NCBI GenBank assembly: GCA_021793015.1
Contig: JAJYTO010000004.1
Location: 1-52,298, forward strand
DNA from: Bacillota bacterium
GTDB taxonomy: Bacteria; Bacillota; Bacilli; Alicyclobacillales; SLC66
Direction: 5' to 3'
DNA length: 52,298 bases
In this document: positions 23,749 through 32,184 of the stretch, one piece after another
Layout of the letters: each line of letters starts with the position of its first letter
Position numbering within the stretch: position 1 is the stretch's first letter
Notes under the pieces: generated by a model
What the model was told of the DNA's origin: nothing
Databases searched by the model: none
Seen by the model: only the letters and a program-made list of their open reading frames with translations
Translations under genes and position numbers: made by a program

Positions 23749-24704
23749 ACGGGTTTTTCCTGGCGTGCGCAGCGCTTGTCGTCGATCGGCTGGTCGGCGA
23801 TCCCGTCTGGCTTCCACACCCTGTGGTGGGTATGGGACGCTTCATCAAAGCGCTGGAGGGCGCCTTGAATCGGCCGGAAGCGAATCGGTCGCTGGCACGG
23901 GTTTTGGGGGTCGTGACCGTATGCTGCACGGTCGGGGCCGTCTGGACCGTCTCATTTGCTGTCCTGCAATGGGTGCGCGCGCTGTCACCCTGGGCGTTCG
24001 CGGCGGCGTCGGTTGCTCTGATGTGGACAACATTGGCGTGGAAAGGATTGCGGGCGGCAGGCGAGGATGTCTACAGGGCGCTGACAGGGCCGGGGCTCTT
24101 GGAGGCCCGCCGGCGGATCGGGCGGTATGTGGGCCGGGACACGGGCGCGCTCAGCGAAACGGAAGTGATCCGCGCCGCAGTGGAAACGGTGGCGGAAAAC
24201 ACCGTCGACGCGGTTGTCTCTCCCCTTTTCTTTGCGTGTCTCGGCGGCGCTCCCCTGGCCCTGGCCTATCGGGCGGTCAATACGCTGGACAGCATGCTCG
24301 GCCACCAAAGCGAACGGTATCGAGACTTTGGCTGGGCGGCGGCACGGCTCGATGATGTGGTCAACTATGTTCCCGCCCGGTTGTGCGGTGCGTTGCTGCT
24401 GGTCGCCATTCGGCTGTCCGGGTTGCAGGCATTAAGGGCGTGGCGCGTCATGCGACGGGACGCGCATAAGCATCCGAGTCCCAACGGGGGGATTCCGGAG
24501 TCACTTGCGGCGGGCGCTCTGGGGGTGCAACTGGGCGGCGTCAACGTGTACGGCGGCGTACCGCAAAGGCGCGCCCTGCTGGGAGATCCACGGCGCAGTC
24601 TCGAATCCGGGGACATTCGCAGGGTCACCCGCGTTCTTGAGTGGCTGGGATGGCTCTGCGTGGCGCTCACCGCAGGCGGCGGCCTGCTTTGCGCCCGCCT
24701 TTGA
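23745..24704 (+). CDS. cbiB: Adenosylcobinamide-phosphate synthase
   Basis: Membrane enzyme that joins aminopropanol phosphate to cobyric acid. The 319-residue protein has DRLVGDPVWLPHPVVGMGRFI at the start, GRYVGRDTGALSETEVIRAAVETVAENTVD and FFACLGGAPLALAYRAVNTLDSM in the middle, HQSERYRDFGWAAARLDDVVN and PNGGIPESLAAGALGVQLGG, the usual CbiB/CobD motifs, plus about five hydrophobic helices. It starts with GTG overlapping the cobU stop. Works with the downstream decarboxylase that makes the aminopropanol phosphate. Confidence 0.95.
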   Translation: MNGFFLACAALVVDRLVGDPVWLPHPVVGMGRFIKALEGALNRPEANRSLARVLGVVTVCCTVGAVWTVSFAVLQWVRALSPWAFAAASVALMWTTLAWKGLRAAGEDVYRALTGPGLLEARRRIGRYVGRDTGALSETEVIRAAVETVAENTVDAVVSPLFFACLGGAPLALAYRAVNTLDSMLGHQSERYRDFGWAAARLDDVVNYVPARLCGALLLVAIRLSGLQALRAWRVMRRDAHKHPSPNGGIPESLAAGALGVQLGGVNVYGGVPQRRALLGDPRRSLESGDIRRVTRVLEWLGWLCVALTAGGGLLCARL

Positions 24705-24734
24705 ACAGCCGCAGTCCGGGAAGGGGCGAAGCGA

Positions 24735-25487
24735 GTGGGGAGATCTTTGTATCGACAGGCGATGCTGGCCGTGCAGTTCGCCACGGTGTTTCCGACACCG
24801 CAACTGGTCGGTGTGACGGACGATGAAGTGCGCCGCAGCATGGCCTGGTTGCCAGTGCTGGGGGCGGTGCTGGGCGCCCTTCTGTGGCTGCTGAATCTTG
24901 GTCTGCGAAGGGGTCTGGCGCCCTGGCCGGCCACGGTTGTCTCGTTGGCCCTTTACACAGGCAGCACGGGGGCCCTGCACCTGGATGGACTGCTGGACAC
25001 GGCGGACGCGGTGGGGAGTCGCGCCAGAGGTGAACGGGCGCTGGCGATCATGAAGGACAGCCGGGTGGGCGCGATGGGCGCGGTGGCGGGATGTCTTGTC
25101 CTGCTTGGAAAGGCCGCCGCCCTGTCTGCGCTGCTTCCGCAGTCGCCAGGACCGTTCATCGTGATGCCCGCTCTGTCGCGCATGGCGATGCTCTGGGCCA
25201 TGGGCTGGGCGCCAGCCGCACGATCGACGGGTCTCGCCGGTTTGTTCGCCCGGCGGATGCCTGCGTCAGCCACTGGGATCGCAACGGTGTGCGCGTGCGC
25301 GTTCTCTCTGTGGCTGTTGCCCTGGCGGGAGGCGTTGATCGCGATCATGGGCGTCTTTGCGTTCTCCTTTGTCGTGACACGGTGGTTGCATCGACGTTTC
25401 GGCGGATTGACGGGGGATTCGTATGGGGCGATCAATGAACTGATTGAATGGCTGGGCTGGACGGCTTTATCAGTTCATGGCTGGTAG
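24735..25487 (+). CDS. cobS: Cobalamin-5'-phosphate synthase
   Basis: Integral membrane enzyme that condenses AdoCbi-GDP with alpha-ribazole(-5'-phosphate) to make cobalamin (phosphate). The 250-residue polytopic protein has the CobS features FATVFPTPQ, the acidic motif LHLDGLLDTADAVGSRARGERALAIMKDSRVGAMG (CDP-alcohol-transferase-like Asp residues), FIVMPALSRMAMLWA, and GLTGDSYGAINELIE near the end. It starts with GTG after GGAAGGGGCGAA. It closes the run of membrane steps next to cbiB. Confidence 0.94.
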   Translation: MGRSLYRQAMLAVQFATVFPTPQLVGVTDDEVRRSMAWLPVLGAVLGALLWLLNLGLRRGLAPWPATVVSLALYTGSTGALHLDGLLDTADAVGSRARGERALAIMKDSRVGAMGAVAGCLVLLGKAAALSALLPQSPGPFIVMPALSRMAMLWAMGWAPAARSTGLAGLFARRMPASATGIATVCACAFSLWLLPWREALIAIMGVFAFSFVVTRWLHRRFGGLTGDSYGAINELIEWLGWTALSVHGW

Positions 25488-25498
25488 CGACTGCGGAA

Positions 25499-26614
25499 AT
25501 GGACAAAGTGGGGGTGAACCACCTGGAACACGGGGGGCGAATCGACGATTACTCAGCGCAAACAGGCAAAGAGGCTGGCGATATTCTCGATTGCAGCGCC
25601 AATATCCATCCTTTGGGGCCGCCCGCCAGCGTCATGGAAGCGATCGAGCGGTCCCTGTCCGGGATCCGTCACTATCCCGATCCACGACATCGGCAGGTGA
25701 AGAAGGCGTTGGCGCAACGTTTTCAGATTGAGCCCGAGAGTGTCCTGTGCGGCAATGGGGCCACGGAATGCATGGAACTGCTCGTTCGCTGGCTGCGTCC
25801 AAGCCGCTGTGTCATCCTGGACCCGGCGTTTGGGGAATACGAGGCGATCGCTCAACGTTACGATCGTCCCATCCTGCGCCTGTCGCTCTTCGACGGCTCG
25901 CGGTTTGCCCTGCCGCTCTCAGCGCTGGATCAGGCGCTCTGCCCCGGAGATCTGCTGTTTCTCAATCATCCTCACAATCCGTCAGGCTCCTCCTGGCCCG
26001 TCGCCGAGTGGTTGCCCTTCGCGCAGGCGTGGGCGCAGACCGGGGTGCATGTGATCATCGATGAGTCGTTTGTCGACTTTCTGCCGCAGGCGGACGCGCA
26101 GAGCGCCCTTCGCTGCGCGACGCTTTCCCCAAACCTGTACGTCGTCAGATCGGCCACCAAAATGTTTTCCATACCGGGACTGCGTTTCGGATTTGCAGTC
26201 GGAATGCCGCGAGTTCTCGGCGAGTTGGAAGAACAGCGCGATCCCTGGAGCGTCAATCATCTGGCGCAGTGCGCCGCCGCTGCCGCCTACCTTGATGGAT
26301 CGTTTGCGGAACTCACGGCGGACTGGCTGAGTCGCGCGCAGGCACGGCAAAAGGAAACGTGGGCCGCTCATCCGGCATGGACGGTCTTTCCGACGTCCGT
26401 CAATTTCTTTCTGGTGCGGTTTGCGTCCTGCGAACAATCCCTCCAGATCCAGGATGGGCTCCGCAGGGAAGCCATATTTCTGCGGTCCTGCGGAAACTTC
26501 TTGGGACTGTCGGACGCTTACGCGCGCATCGCCCTGCGGACCGAGGACGAGAACGAACGTGTGTGGTCAGCGGTGACGCGGATCGCGAGCGCGGGCGATG
26601 TCTGCCGCGAGTGA
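25499..26614 (+). CDS. cobD: L-threonine-O-3-phosphate decarboxylase
   Basis: PLP-dependent enzyme that makes (R)-1-aminopropan-2-yl phosphate for the nucleotide loop. The 371-residue protein is a class I/II aminotransferase-fold member with the CobD-type start HGGRIDDYSA, then DILDCSANIHPLGPPASV, GIRHYPDPR, GNGATECMELL, NHPHNPSGS, VIIDESFVDFLP, and the PLP lysine in VRSATKMFSIPGLRFG. These match Salmonella CobD closely. No clear ribosome binding site is seen; the frame is open from 25448 inside cobS. Its 3' end overlaps the convergent cobC by 48 bases. Confidence 0.9.
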   Translation: MDKVGVNHLEHGGRIDDYSAQTGKEAGDILDCSANIHPLGPPASVMEAIERSLSGIRHYPDPRHRQVKKALAQRFQIEPESVLCGNGATECMELLVRWLRPSRCVILDPAFGEYEAIAQRYDRPILRLSLFDGSRFALPLSALDQALCPGDLLFLNHPHNPSGSSWPVAEWLPFAQAWAQTGVHVIIDESFVDFLPQADAQSALRCATLSPNLYVVRSATKMFSIPGLRFGFAVGMPRVLGELEEQRDPWSVNHLAQCAAAAAYLDGSFAELTADWLSRAQARQKETWAAHPAWTVFPTSVNFFLVRFASCEQSLQIQDGLRREAIFLRSCGNFLGLSDAYARIALRTEDENERVWSAVTRIASAGDVCRE

Positions 26615-27238
26615 CGCCGGCATGTGGCTCATGTCGCCGCGCTTTTGCACATCGGCGCCGCCGTCGCTGCGCATGCGCGCGCGTGTAATGGACGCATGGG
26701 GCGGCTGCCACTCCCGGAACCGGGCGAGCGGTTGGTCGTGCAATCGGGCAAGCCACAGTCCGAGGACGCCTCCGTGAGTCACTATGCAAAGGGGGCCCGA
26801 CGCGACGGCCGCGAGTGTCTGCAGCGCGTCCTGGAATCGCTGGAGGGCGTCCATGCGCCGTTCACCCTCCGGCAGGGAAAATTCGTCCGGCGCATCCATG
26901 GACAGTGCCTGATCCATGAGTTCACGGTGTTGTTCGTAGGCGGCCAATGACGACATGCCATCCAGTATCCCGAGATCGAGTTCACGCAGATCCGGGACAT
27001 CCACCACGGCGGGGGCAGTTCGCTGCGCCTCTGCGATAGCGACAGCAGTGTCGTGCGCCCGCCGCAATGGACTGGTGTAGATCGCGTCAAACTCGATCGT
27101 TCGCAGCGCAGCCGCTGCAGCGGCCGCCTGAGTCTGTCCAAGGGGATGCAGGGGAGGATTCGAGCGGCCGATCAGGGTGTAACGGAGATTTTCTTCGGTC
27201 ACGGCGTGGCGAATGAAGTATACGTCTGCATCCTGCAT
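26567..27238 (-). CDS. cobC: Histidine phosphatase, alpha-ribazole phosphatase type
   Basis: This 223-residue member of the histidine phosphatase superfamily has the phosphohistidine motif YFIRHAVTEENLRYTLIGRSN, YTSPLRRAHDTAVAIAE, the acidic LRELDLGILDGMSS and the second histidine in LCIVTHGGVLGLWL. Next to the cob operon it most likely removes the 5'-phosphate from alpha-ribazole-5-P or cobalamin-5-P (CobC). Being on the opposite strand it is not in the riboswitch operon, so control differs. The start at 27238 is preceded by a weak purine stretch. A general phosphoglycerate-mutase-like role cannot be excluded. Confidence 0.8.
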   Translation of the reverse strand: MQDADVYFIRHAVTEENLRYTLIGRSNPPLHPLGQTQAAAAAAALRTIEFDAIYTSPLRRAHDTAVAIAEAQRTAPAVVDVPDLRELDLGILDGMSSLAAYEQHRELMDQALSMDAPDEFSLPEGERRMDALQRFQDALQTLAAVASGPLCIVTHGGVLGLWLARLHDQPLARFREWQPPHASITRARMRSDGGADVQKRGDMSHMPASLAADIARARDPRHR

Positions 27239-27462
27239 CCTGGCGCATCTCTCTTTCCGAGGCTGAATCCAGGGTCCTGGGAATGCGCCGCGCGACGCCT
27301 GCCAGAACATCGAGTCTCAGTGGATATGGCGATTGCCTCATAGGTATGCTAATATAATAACCGATTGCGTTTGCAGGGTGAAGATTGGAAACCCGCCGTA
27401 TCCGATTCTACTTGGGTGCGGTTTTTTGTTTGTACGAAAGGGTGATAGGCATAAGGGCCGTT

Positions 27463-28128
27463 TTGCATGTGATCAGCGATCAACAACGCCATCGTCTTCC
27501 GCTGGAACAGGCTTTGCTGCAGAGTGTGCTGGGCGGCGCGGATGTCGTGCAGGTTCGCCAGAAGAAGATGCCGGCTGCGGAGACGTACGCGTTTGTCCGA
27601 GGATTGATGGCGCAATGCCAAGAGGAGGCACTCGCCCCGCGCATCTTTGTGAACGATCGTCTGGACGTGGCGATGGCAAGCCATGCGTCAGGGGTGCATC
27701 TGGCCGCCAAGTCGATCCCCGTGGACGCCGCGCGCCAAGTTTGCCAACAAGCGCGCTGGCCCGGACTGATCGGCTGTTCGGTGCATTCGCTCGCGGAGGC
27801 CAAATCTGCGGAACGTCTTGGCGCCGATTACGTGACTTTCGGCCACGTGTTTCCGTCCCCCTCTCACTCCGCCCTGGCGCCGCAGGGAATCGGGACATTG
27901 GCGGAGATCGTGTCACAGACAGACATTCCTGTCATCGCCATAGGCGGAATCGATGAACACAACATATCTCAGGTGCTGGAAACGGGCTGCAGCGGCGTGG
28001 CGGTGATTGGCGCAGTTTTGCAAAGCGATGATCCGCGGCGCGTGGCATCCCGGTTATTGGACCGAATCGCGCGCTCCACTGTTTCGCCGCGGCGTCGTTT
28101 TCCGCATGCGGGAGAGGAAAGAGGTTAG
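27463..28128 (+). CDS. tenI: Thiazole tautomerase, TenI
   Basis: The protein is of the ThiE/TenI TIM-barrel family. It has HVISDQQ at the start, GGADVVQVRQKK, FVNDRLDVAMAS, GVHLAAKS, GCSVHSLAEAKSAERLGADYV, and FGHVFPSPSH where ThiE would have GPxFPT. The GHVF histidine marks TenI, which aromatises the thiazole made by ThiG, as opposed to thiamine-phosphate synthase. Gene order tenI-thiS-thiG agrees. The start is uncertain: TTG at 27463 has ATAAGGG 6 bases upstream and gives the family length; GTG at 27442 and TTG at 27385 are in frame. The C-terminal tail after GAVLQSD is longer than usual by about 15 residues. Confidence 0.85.
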   Translation: MHVISDQQRHRLPLEQALLQSVLGGADVVQVRQKKMPAAETYAFVRGLMAQCQEEALAPRIFVNDRLDVAMASHASGVHLAAKSIPVDAARQVCQQARWPGLIGCSVHSLAEAKSAERLGADYVTFGHVFPSPSHSALAPQGIGTLAEIVSQTDIPVIAIGGIDEHNISQVLETGCSGVAVIGAVLQSDDPRRVASRLLDRIARSTVSPRRRFPHAGEERG

Positions 28129-28159
28129 CATGCAGCCTTGCCATGATGCCGTCGTCGCG

Positions 28160-28210
28160 TCGGACAAGTTGCCATGCTTGGCGATGGCCGCAAGGCCATG
28201 TTTTTTCGGG
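28160..28210 (+). terminator. Hairpin with T-run between tenI and thiS (tail copy of the hairpin repeat)
   Basis: CAAGTTGCCATG is followed by a stem ATGGCC-GCAA-GGCCAT and then TTTTTT, an intrinsic-terminator shape. The same CAAGTTGCCATG...GGCC-loop-GGCCATG block is the tail of the hairpin elements at 11141-11389 and 33090-33212. It ends just before the thiS ribosome binding site (GGGAG), so it could weaken read-through into thiS-thiG. Confidence 0.6.
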
Positions 28211-28222
28211 AGCTGATCAATT

Positions 28223-28423
28223 GTGCTGGTGATTGTCAATGGCATGGATAGAGAGGTAACAACGGATTGCACGGTGGCCGAGTTGCTGGATGAACTTGCA
28301 TTGACAGAGGATCGTGTGGCTGTGGAGAGAAATGGAGAAGTCATCGCTCGACAGGAATTGACCGCAACCCGCCTTTGCGCGGGAGACATCGTTGAAATCG
28401 TACGATTTGTTGGAGGGGGATAG
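28223..28423 (+). CDS. thiS: Sulfur carrier protein ThiS
   Basis: This 66-residue ubiquitin-like protein carries sulfur as a C-terminal thiocarboxylate for thiazole synthesis. It shows [35 protein letters not shown] and ends in [13 protein letters not shown], the required C-terminal Gly-Gly. It starts with GTG, with GGGAG 9 bases upstream. Four bases separate it from thiG. The adenylating enzyme ThiF is not in the window. Confidence 0.95.
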   Translation: MLVIVNGMDREVTTDCTVAELLDELALTEDRVAVERNGEVIARQELTATRLCAGDIVEIVRFVGGG

Positions 28424-28427
28424 GGTC

Positions 28428-29204
28428 GTGGGAGACACATGGACGATTGCGGGCAGGAGTTTTCGTTCGCGATTGATGGTTGGCACGGGAAAATACGACT
28501 CGATGACACAGATGAAAGAAGCGCTGGACGCTGCGGGCGCCGAGATTGTGACGGTGGCGGTCCGACGCGTGAATCTGGACCGGAAAGAGGAATCACTGCT
28601 TGATTATATCGATCTCGACCGGTATTTTTTGTTGCCGAACACGGCCGGCTGTCAAACTGCGGAAGAGGCGGTCAGGACGGCGCGTCTCGCTAGGGCGGCG
28701 GGGCTGTCCAATTGGGTTAAATTAGAGGTGATCCCCGGAGACGGGACCCTGCTTCCTGATCCCATGGCCACGGTGGAAGCCGCCAGCCTGTTGGTGCAGG
28801 AAGGATTCGTCGTCTTGCCGTATACGACCGACGACCACATGATCGCCAAGCGGCTGCTCGCTGTGGGATGCGCGGCGATCATGCCTTACGGTTCAGCGAT
28901 CGGAACCGGGTTGGGTCTCACATCCCCAGATCGCTTGCGCAGGATCATCGATCTGGTGGGCGGTCGGGTGCCCGTGGTTGTGGACGCGGGCATTGGAGCG
29001 CCGTCGGACGCGTCCCTGGCGATGGAACTGGGTGCGGACGCGGTGCTGGTCAACACGGCGATTGCCAGGGCCCGCGACCCCGTTTCGATGGCAAGGGCGA
29101 TGGCGCTCGGCGTGGAGGCGGGTCGAACAGCCTGGGCGGCCGGGATCATGCCAAAGTCGCACACGGCGAGTCCAAGCAGCCCGCCGGAAGGGAAGATCGG
29201 TTGA
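28428..29204 (+). CDS. thiG: Thiazole synthase
   Basis: Forms the thiamine thiazole from 1-deoxyxylulose 5-phosphate, dehydroglycine and ThiS-thiocarboxylate. The 258-residue TIM barrel has [12 protein letters not shown] at the start, [33 protein letters not shown], the Schiff-base Lys in [44 protein letters not shown] and [10 protein letters not shown]. Start GTG at 28428 is preceded by GGAGGGGG; a TTG at 28392 inside thiS is less likely. The C-terminal tail after AAGIMP is short and Ser/Pro-rich. Confidence 0.96.
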   Translation: MGDTWTIAGRSFRSRLMVGTGKYDSMTQMKEALDAAGAEIVTVAVRRVNLDRKEESLLDYIDLDRYFLLPNTAGCQTAEEAVRTARLARAAGLSNWVKLEVIPGDGTLLPDPMATVEAASLLVQEGFVVLPYTTDDHMIAKRLLAVGCAAIMPYGSAIGTGLGLTSPDRLRRIIDLVGGRVPVVVDAGIGAPSDASLAMELGADAVLVNTAIARARDPVSMARAMALGVEAGRTAWAAGIMPKSHTASPSSPPEGKIG

Positions 29205-29211
29205 CATAACG

Positions 29212-29397
29212 ATGACAGAAACGGAACACGTGACTAGGCAATAGCAGCAGGGATCGGCCGACGGGACTACGCAACAGCAGCAGGGATCGGCCGACGGGAC
29301 TACGCAACAGCAGCAGGGATCGGCCTACGTGACTACCCAACAGCAACAGGGACCGATCCACGGAACTGGCGCAACAGGGAAAGACCAGCGGGTATGA
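29212..29397 (+). pseudogene. Gln-rich repeat peptide interrupted by an amber codon
   Basis: Seven bases after thiG an ATG opens a frame reading [10 protein letters not shown], then TAG, then four units of QQQQGSADGTT-type sequence to a TGA at 29395. In every other unit the position of the TAG is CAG (Gln), so one C-to-T change explains the stop. No ribosome binding site is evident. It is either a broken gene or simply a minisatellite that happens to be open; no function is assigned. Confidence 0.4.
29236..29365 (+). repeat. 33-bp tandem repeat downstream of thiG
   Basis: Four copies of a 33-bp unit containing CAGCAGCAGGGATCGGCC and GACGGGACTACG, the last one more diverged. Beyond the following hairpin, 29430-29720 shows no gene, repeat or clear promoter. 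Confidence 0.85.
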
Positions 29398-29427
29398 GCA
29401 CTTCACCCCTGCAGGTCTTTCCCTGTT
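29373..29427 (+). terminator. Long hairpin after thiG
   Basis: AACAGGGAAAGACC (29373-29386) pairs perfectly with GGTCTTTCCCTGTT (29414-29427) around a 27-base loop. The T-run is short, but position at the end of the thi genes suggests a terminator or 3'-stabilising structure. Confidence 0.55.
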
Positions 29428-29721
29428 TCGTGTATCTGCAATGGAGCCGCCGCTCATAGGGCGCAGCCGAAAGGCCGCAACACTCGCCGCCGCTCATAAG
29501 TGCGCACCTCGACTGTCGCGACTTTCGCCGCCGCGCAACGTCCGTCCCTTGCCGCACGCGCCGTCGCGCCGCGCATGATCCGTCGCATACTTGTGATGAA
29601 TCACCCCCGTGTTATGCCTGTACCAATCGCTCCTCATTTTCATACCGTGGATAACATCAGGGGAATTGAGAGTGAGTGCTGGCATTGACCGATTCGAGTC
29701 ATGGGAAGGGAGCAGGAAGAC

Positions 29722-30465
29722 ATGAGTTCCATGATTGACATCGTGGTGGTGAGCTACAACACGAGAGACATTCTTCTGGCGTGTTTGAACAGTCTGCGTG
29801 TGCATACGCCGGAGGATCATCGCCTTATCGTCGTCGACAATGGAAGCCGCGACGATTCTGTTCAGGCGGTTCGCGCACTTGCCTGGGAGCATCTTCTCAT
29901 CATTGCCAACAGCGAAAACCGAGGCTACGCCAAAGCGTGCAATCAGGGCATTCTGGCGGGGAGCAGCCCGTTCATCATTCTTCTCAACAGTGACATCGTC
30001 GTCACGCAGGGTTGGCTGTCCCCCTTGCTTCAATGCATGCAAGGGGATCCCCGGATCGCTGTCGTCGGTCCCAAATTGATCGATCGGCGGGGGCGCATCA
30101 CTGGGGCGGGAATTGTCGGCACAAACGAAAATCATTGGCCAAGAGGCTACATGGAGCAGGATCAGCCGGGTAAATTTGATCAGCAGGAGGATTGTATCAG
30201 CGTCTGTGGCGCCGCGTACCTCATCCGTCGCGATCTCATTCCTGAACTGGGCCTGTTTGACGAAAATTATGTCTTCTACTTCGAAGAAACCGACTATTCA
30301 TTTCAGGCCAGGAGCAAGGGATACCGCGTCGTGTACTGTCCACAGTCGAAAATCTATCACCTGTCCGGTCAAAGCAATCGCAACCATCAGCAGTTGCGCG
30401 TTCTGTTTGAAGAGAGTGAACGTTACTTTCGCGCGAAATGGCTTCATGTGATGGACCATGTCTAG
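29722..30465 (+). CDS. GT2 family glycosyltransferase (rhamnosyltransferase-like)
   Basis: This 247-residue protein is a compact GT-A enzyme: IDIVVVSYNTRDILLACLNS, RLIVVDNGSRDDS, SENRGYAKACNQGI, the metal motif in ILLNSDIVV, CGAAYLIRRDLI and the acceptor-side acid motif GLFDENYVFYFEETDYSFQA. This set is typical of WbbL-like bacterial GT2 enzymes transferring deoxysugars. The start at 29722 is preceded by GCAGGAAGAC; ATG at 29701 is possible. It begins a run of three co-directional GT2 genes followed by a coiled-coil protein, probably one operon for decorating a surface protein. Confidence 0.87.
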   Translation: MSSMIDIVVVSYNTRDILLACLNSLRVHTPEDHRLIVVDNGSRDDSVQAVRALAWEHLLIIANSENRGYAKACNQGILAGSSPFIILLNSDIVVTQGWLSPLLQCMQGDPRIAVVGPKLIDRRGRITGAGIVGTNENHWPRGYMEQDQPGKFDQQEDCISVCGAAYLIRRDLIPELGLFDENYVFYFEETDYSFQARSKGYRVVYCPQSKIYHLSGQSNRNHQQLRVLFEESERYFRAKWLHVMDHV

Positions 30466-30484
30466 GTGCGGGGAGCAGGGTATC

Positions 30485-31207
30485 ATGAAATTGCCGAGAA
30501 AGACTGAGGGCAACAAGTTGACGGCCATGATGCAGGTTCGAAATGAAGCCGATCGTTATTTGCACATGGTGCTGAATGACGTGTCGGAGTATGTCGACGA
30601 GATTGTGATACTGGACGATGGTTCCACGGACAATACCGCGGAGATCTGTTCATCCTACGACAAGGTGGTGTCGCTCGGAACATCGGACACCTCCCTGTAT
30701 GGAGTCAACGAGGCCGCTCTCAAGCGGCGCCTGTTTCACCGTACGGTCGCAAGCCGTCCCGACTGGATTCTGGCTGTTGACGCCGATGAGATATTTGAGT
30801 CCCGCTTCAAGGTACAGGTGAGAGCTATGATCAATCAATCACAGATTGATTGGTACGGGTTTAGATTTTATCATTTCTGGGGCTCCATGACCCACTACCG
30901 GACGGACAAACTGTGGGCGCCCACCCAGTACGGACCCCGTCTGTTCCGGTATATGGCAAACGCGGTATACCAGTGGAACGATCAGGCGCTGCACGGAGGC
31001 AGCATACCCGCCAACCTGACCTCTGACTTTCCCGGCGAAAATTCCGACATTCGCATCAAACATTTCGGCTACGCCGGCGCCACGGACGACATCGAACGCA
31101 AATACCGCTTCTATGTGAGTCGCGATCCCAAATCTGAATTCTGTCCGCGCAGCCACTATGAATCCATGCTGGATGCGCATCCCGTTCTGGAAGAGTGGGT
31201 GGAGTAG
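30485..31207 (+). CDS. GT2 family glycosyltransferase
   Basis: This 240-residue protein is a GT-A enzyme with LTAMMQVRNEADRYL, VDEIVILDDGSTDNTAEI and the metal-binding DAD in WILAVDADEIFE, similar to SunS/LgtF-type GT2 enzymes that often modify proteins or peptides. The C-terminal half has WYGFRFYHFWGS and IRIKHFGYAG. The start has GGGGAGCAGGG upstream. It follows the first glycosyltransferase by 19 bases and overlaps none; three bases precede the next gene. Confidence 0.85.
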   Translation: MKLPRKTEGNKLTAMMQVRNEADRYLHMVLNDVSEYVDEIVILDDGSTDNTAEICSSYDKVVSLGTSDTSLYGVNEAALKRRLFHRTVASRPDWILAVDADEIFESRFKVQVRAMINQSQIDWYGFRFYHFWGSMTHYRTDKLWAPTQYGPRLFRYMANAVYQWNDQALHGGSIPANLTSDFPGENSDIRIKHFGYAGATDDIERKYRFYVSRDPKSEFCPRSHYESMLDAHPVLEEWVE

Positions 31208-31209
31208 CC

Positions 31210-32064
31210 GTGTCCAACGAACTGTTCATCATGGTCGTCAGTTTCAACACCTGCGAGAAAACCAGGCGTTGTCTTCAGTGCCTGGTTGCGCACACGGACA
31301 GACCCTATCAGATCGGCGTGGTCGACAACGCGTCGACCGACGGATCATGGACGATGCTGCAGGAGTTCGCAAGGCAGTACCCAAACCGGATTGTCATTTT
31401 GCGCAACCCCTCAAATTATGGCTATACGCGCGCTGTGGCGAATCTGTACCCGCTGCTCACGCCTGGCAGCGATCTCTGCCATGTGAACTCCGACGTGTAT
31501 GTGGGACCGGCTTGGGCCAGCCGATTGCAGCAACATCTGTATCGGGAACCGAGCATCGCTGCCGTTGCTCCCGTGGCGCACGGTATTGGCGGCTGGCAGG
31601 ATTTTCAGATCCATCATGCGTCCAATCGCCCGGATCATTACCCGAACCAGTACGATGAAGCTGTCGTGGCCGACATCAACCAGCGTGTGCGGGATATCTG
31701 TCCGAGCGCCATTACGGCAAAGTCCCTGCAGGGCACGATCTGGATGATCAAGAGAGACGCGTATGAACGTCTCGGCCCCTTGGACACGGGTTGCGAGTGT
31801 GGAGCCGATGACGCGGACTGGAGCCTGCGGGCGCGTGTGCAAGGATGGAAGCTGCTGGTGGCCTTTAATACATTCGTATGGCATGACGACCACAGTTCAT
31901 TCTCCACGATGCCAGACCGCGGCGAACGCTGGATTGACCGCAGTTGGTCCTATTTCAATCACAAATGGACAGGTCAATTCGACCATTTGTCATGGAGCGA
32001 TTTGATGGAGAACACAGTCGCCACTTCCTTTCCCCGTTACCAGTATGAAGAATTTTGCCCATGA
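31210..32064 (+). CDS. GT2 family glycosyltransferase
   Basis: This 284-residue protein begins LFIMVVSFNTCEKTRRCLQC and has IGVVDNASTDGSW, PSNYGYTRAVANL, the metal motif in CHVNSDVYVGP, LQGTIWMIKRDAYERLGPLD and GADDADWSLRARVQGW, as in WbbL-like GT2 enzymes. GTG start at 31210 with GGAG upstream. It lies three bases after the previous glycosyltransferase. The donor and acceptor sugars are not predictable. Confidence 0.86.
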   Translation: MSNELFIMVVSFNTCEKTRRCLQCLVAHTDRPYQIGVVDNASTDGSWTMLQEFARQYPNRIVILRNPSNYGYTRAVANLYPLLTPGSDLCHVNSDVYVGPAWASRLQQHLYREPSIAAVAPVAHGIGGWQDFQIHHASNRPDHYPNQYDEAVVADINQRVRDICPSAITAKSLQGTIWMIKRDAYERLGPLDTGCECGADDADWSLRARVQGWKLLVAFNTFVWHDDHSSFSTMPDRGERWIDRSWSYFNHKWTGQFDHLSWSDLMENTVATSFPRYQYEEFCP

Positions 32065-32184
32065 GCCCTTTTCTCTGTATATGAGCGGAGAATCATCAAA
32101 TTGATAGGCGATGGTGGACACCGGAGGCGGAATGGGAAAATATGATTATACGATAAGTCAGATCTTGAGGAGATGAAGATTTCT

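Noticed and set aside
27340-27460. Possible thiamine (TPP) riboswitch before tenI
   Set aside because: The conserved CTGAGA and ACCTGATCTGG elements are absent; only a -10-like TATAAT (27353-27358) is seen.
29236-29365. CRISPR-like array
   Set aside because: The units are contiguous with no unique spacers, and no cas genes are present; it is a plain tandem repeat.
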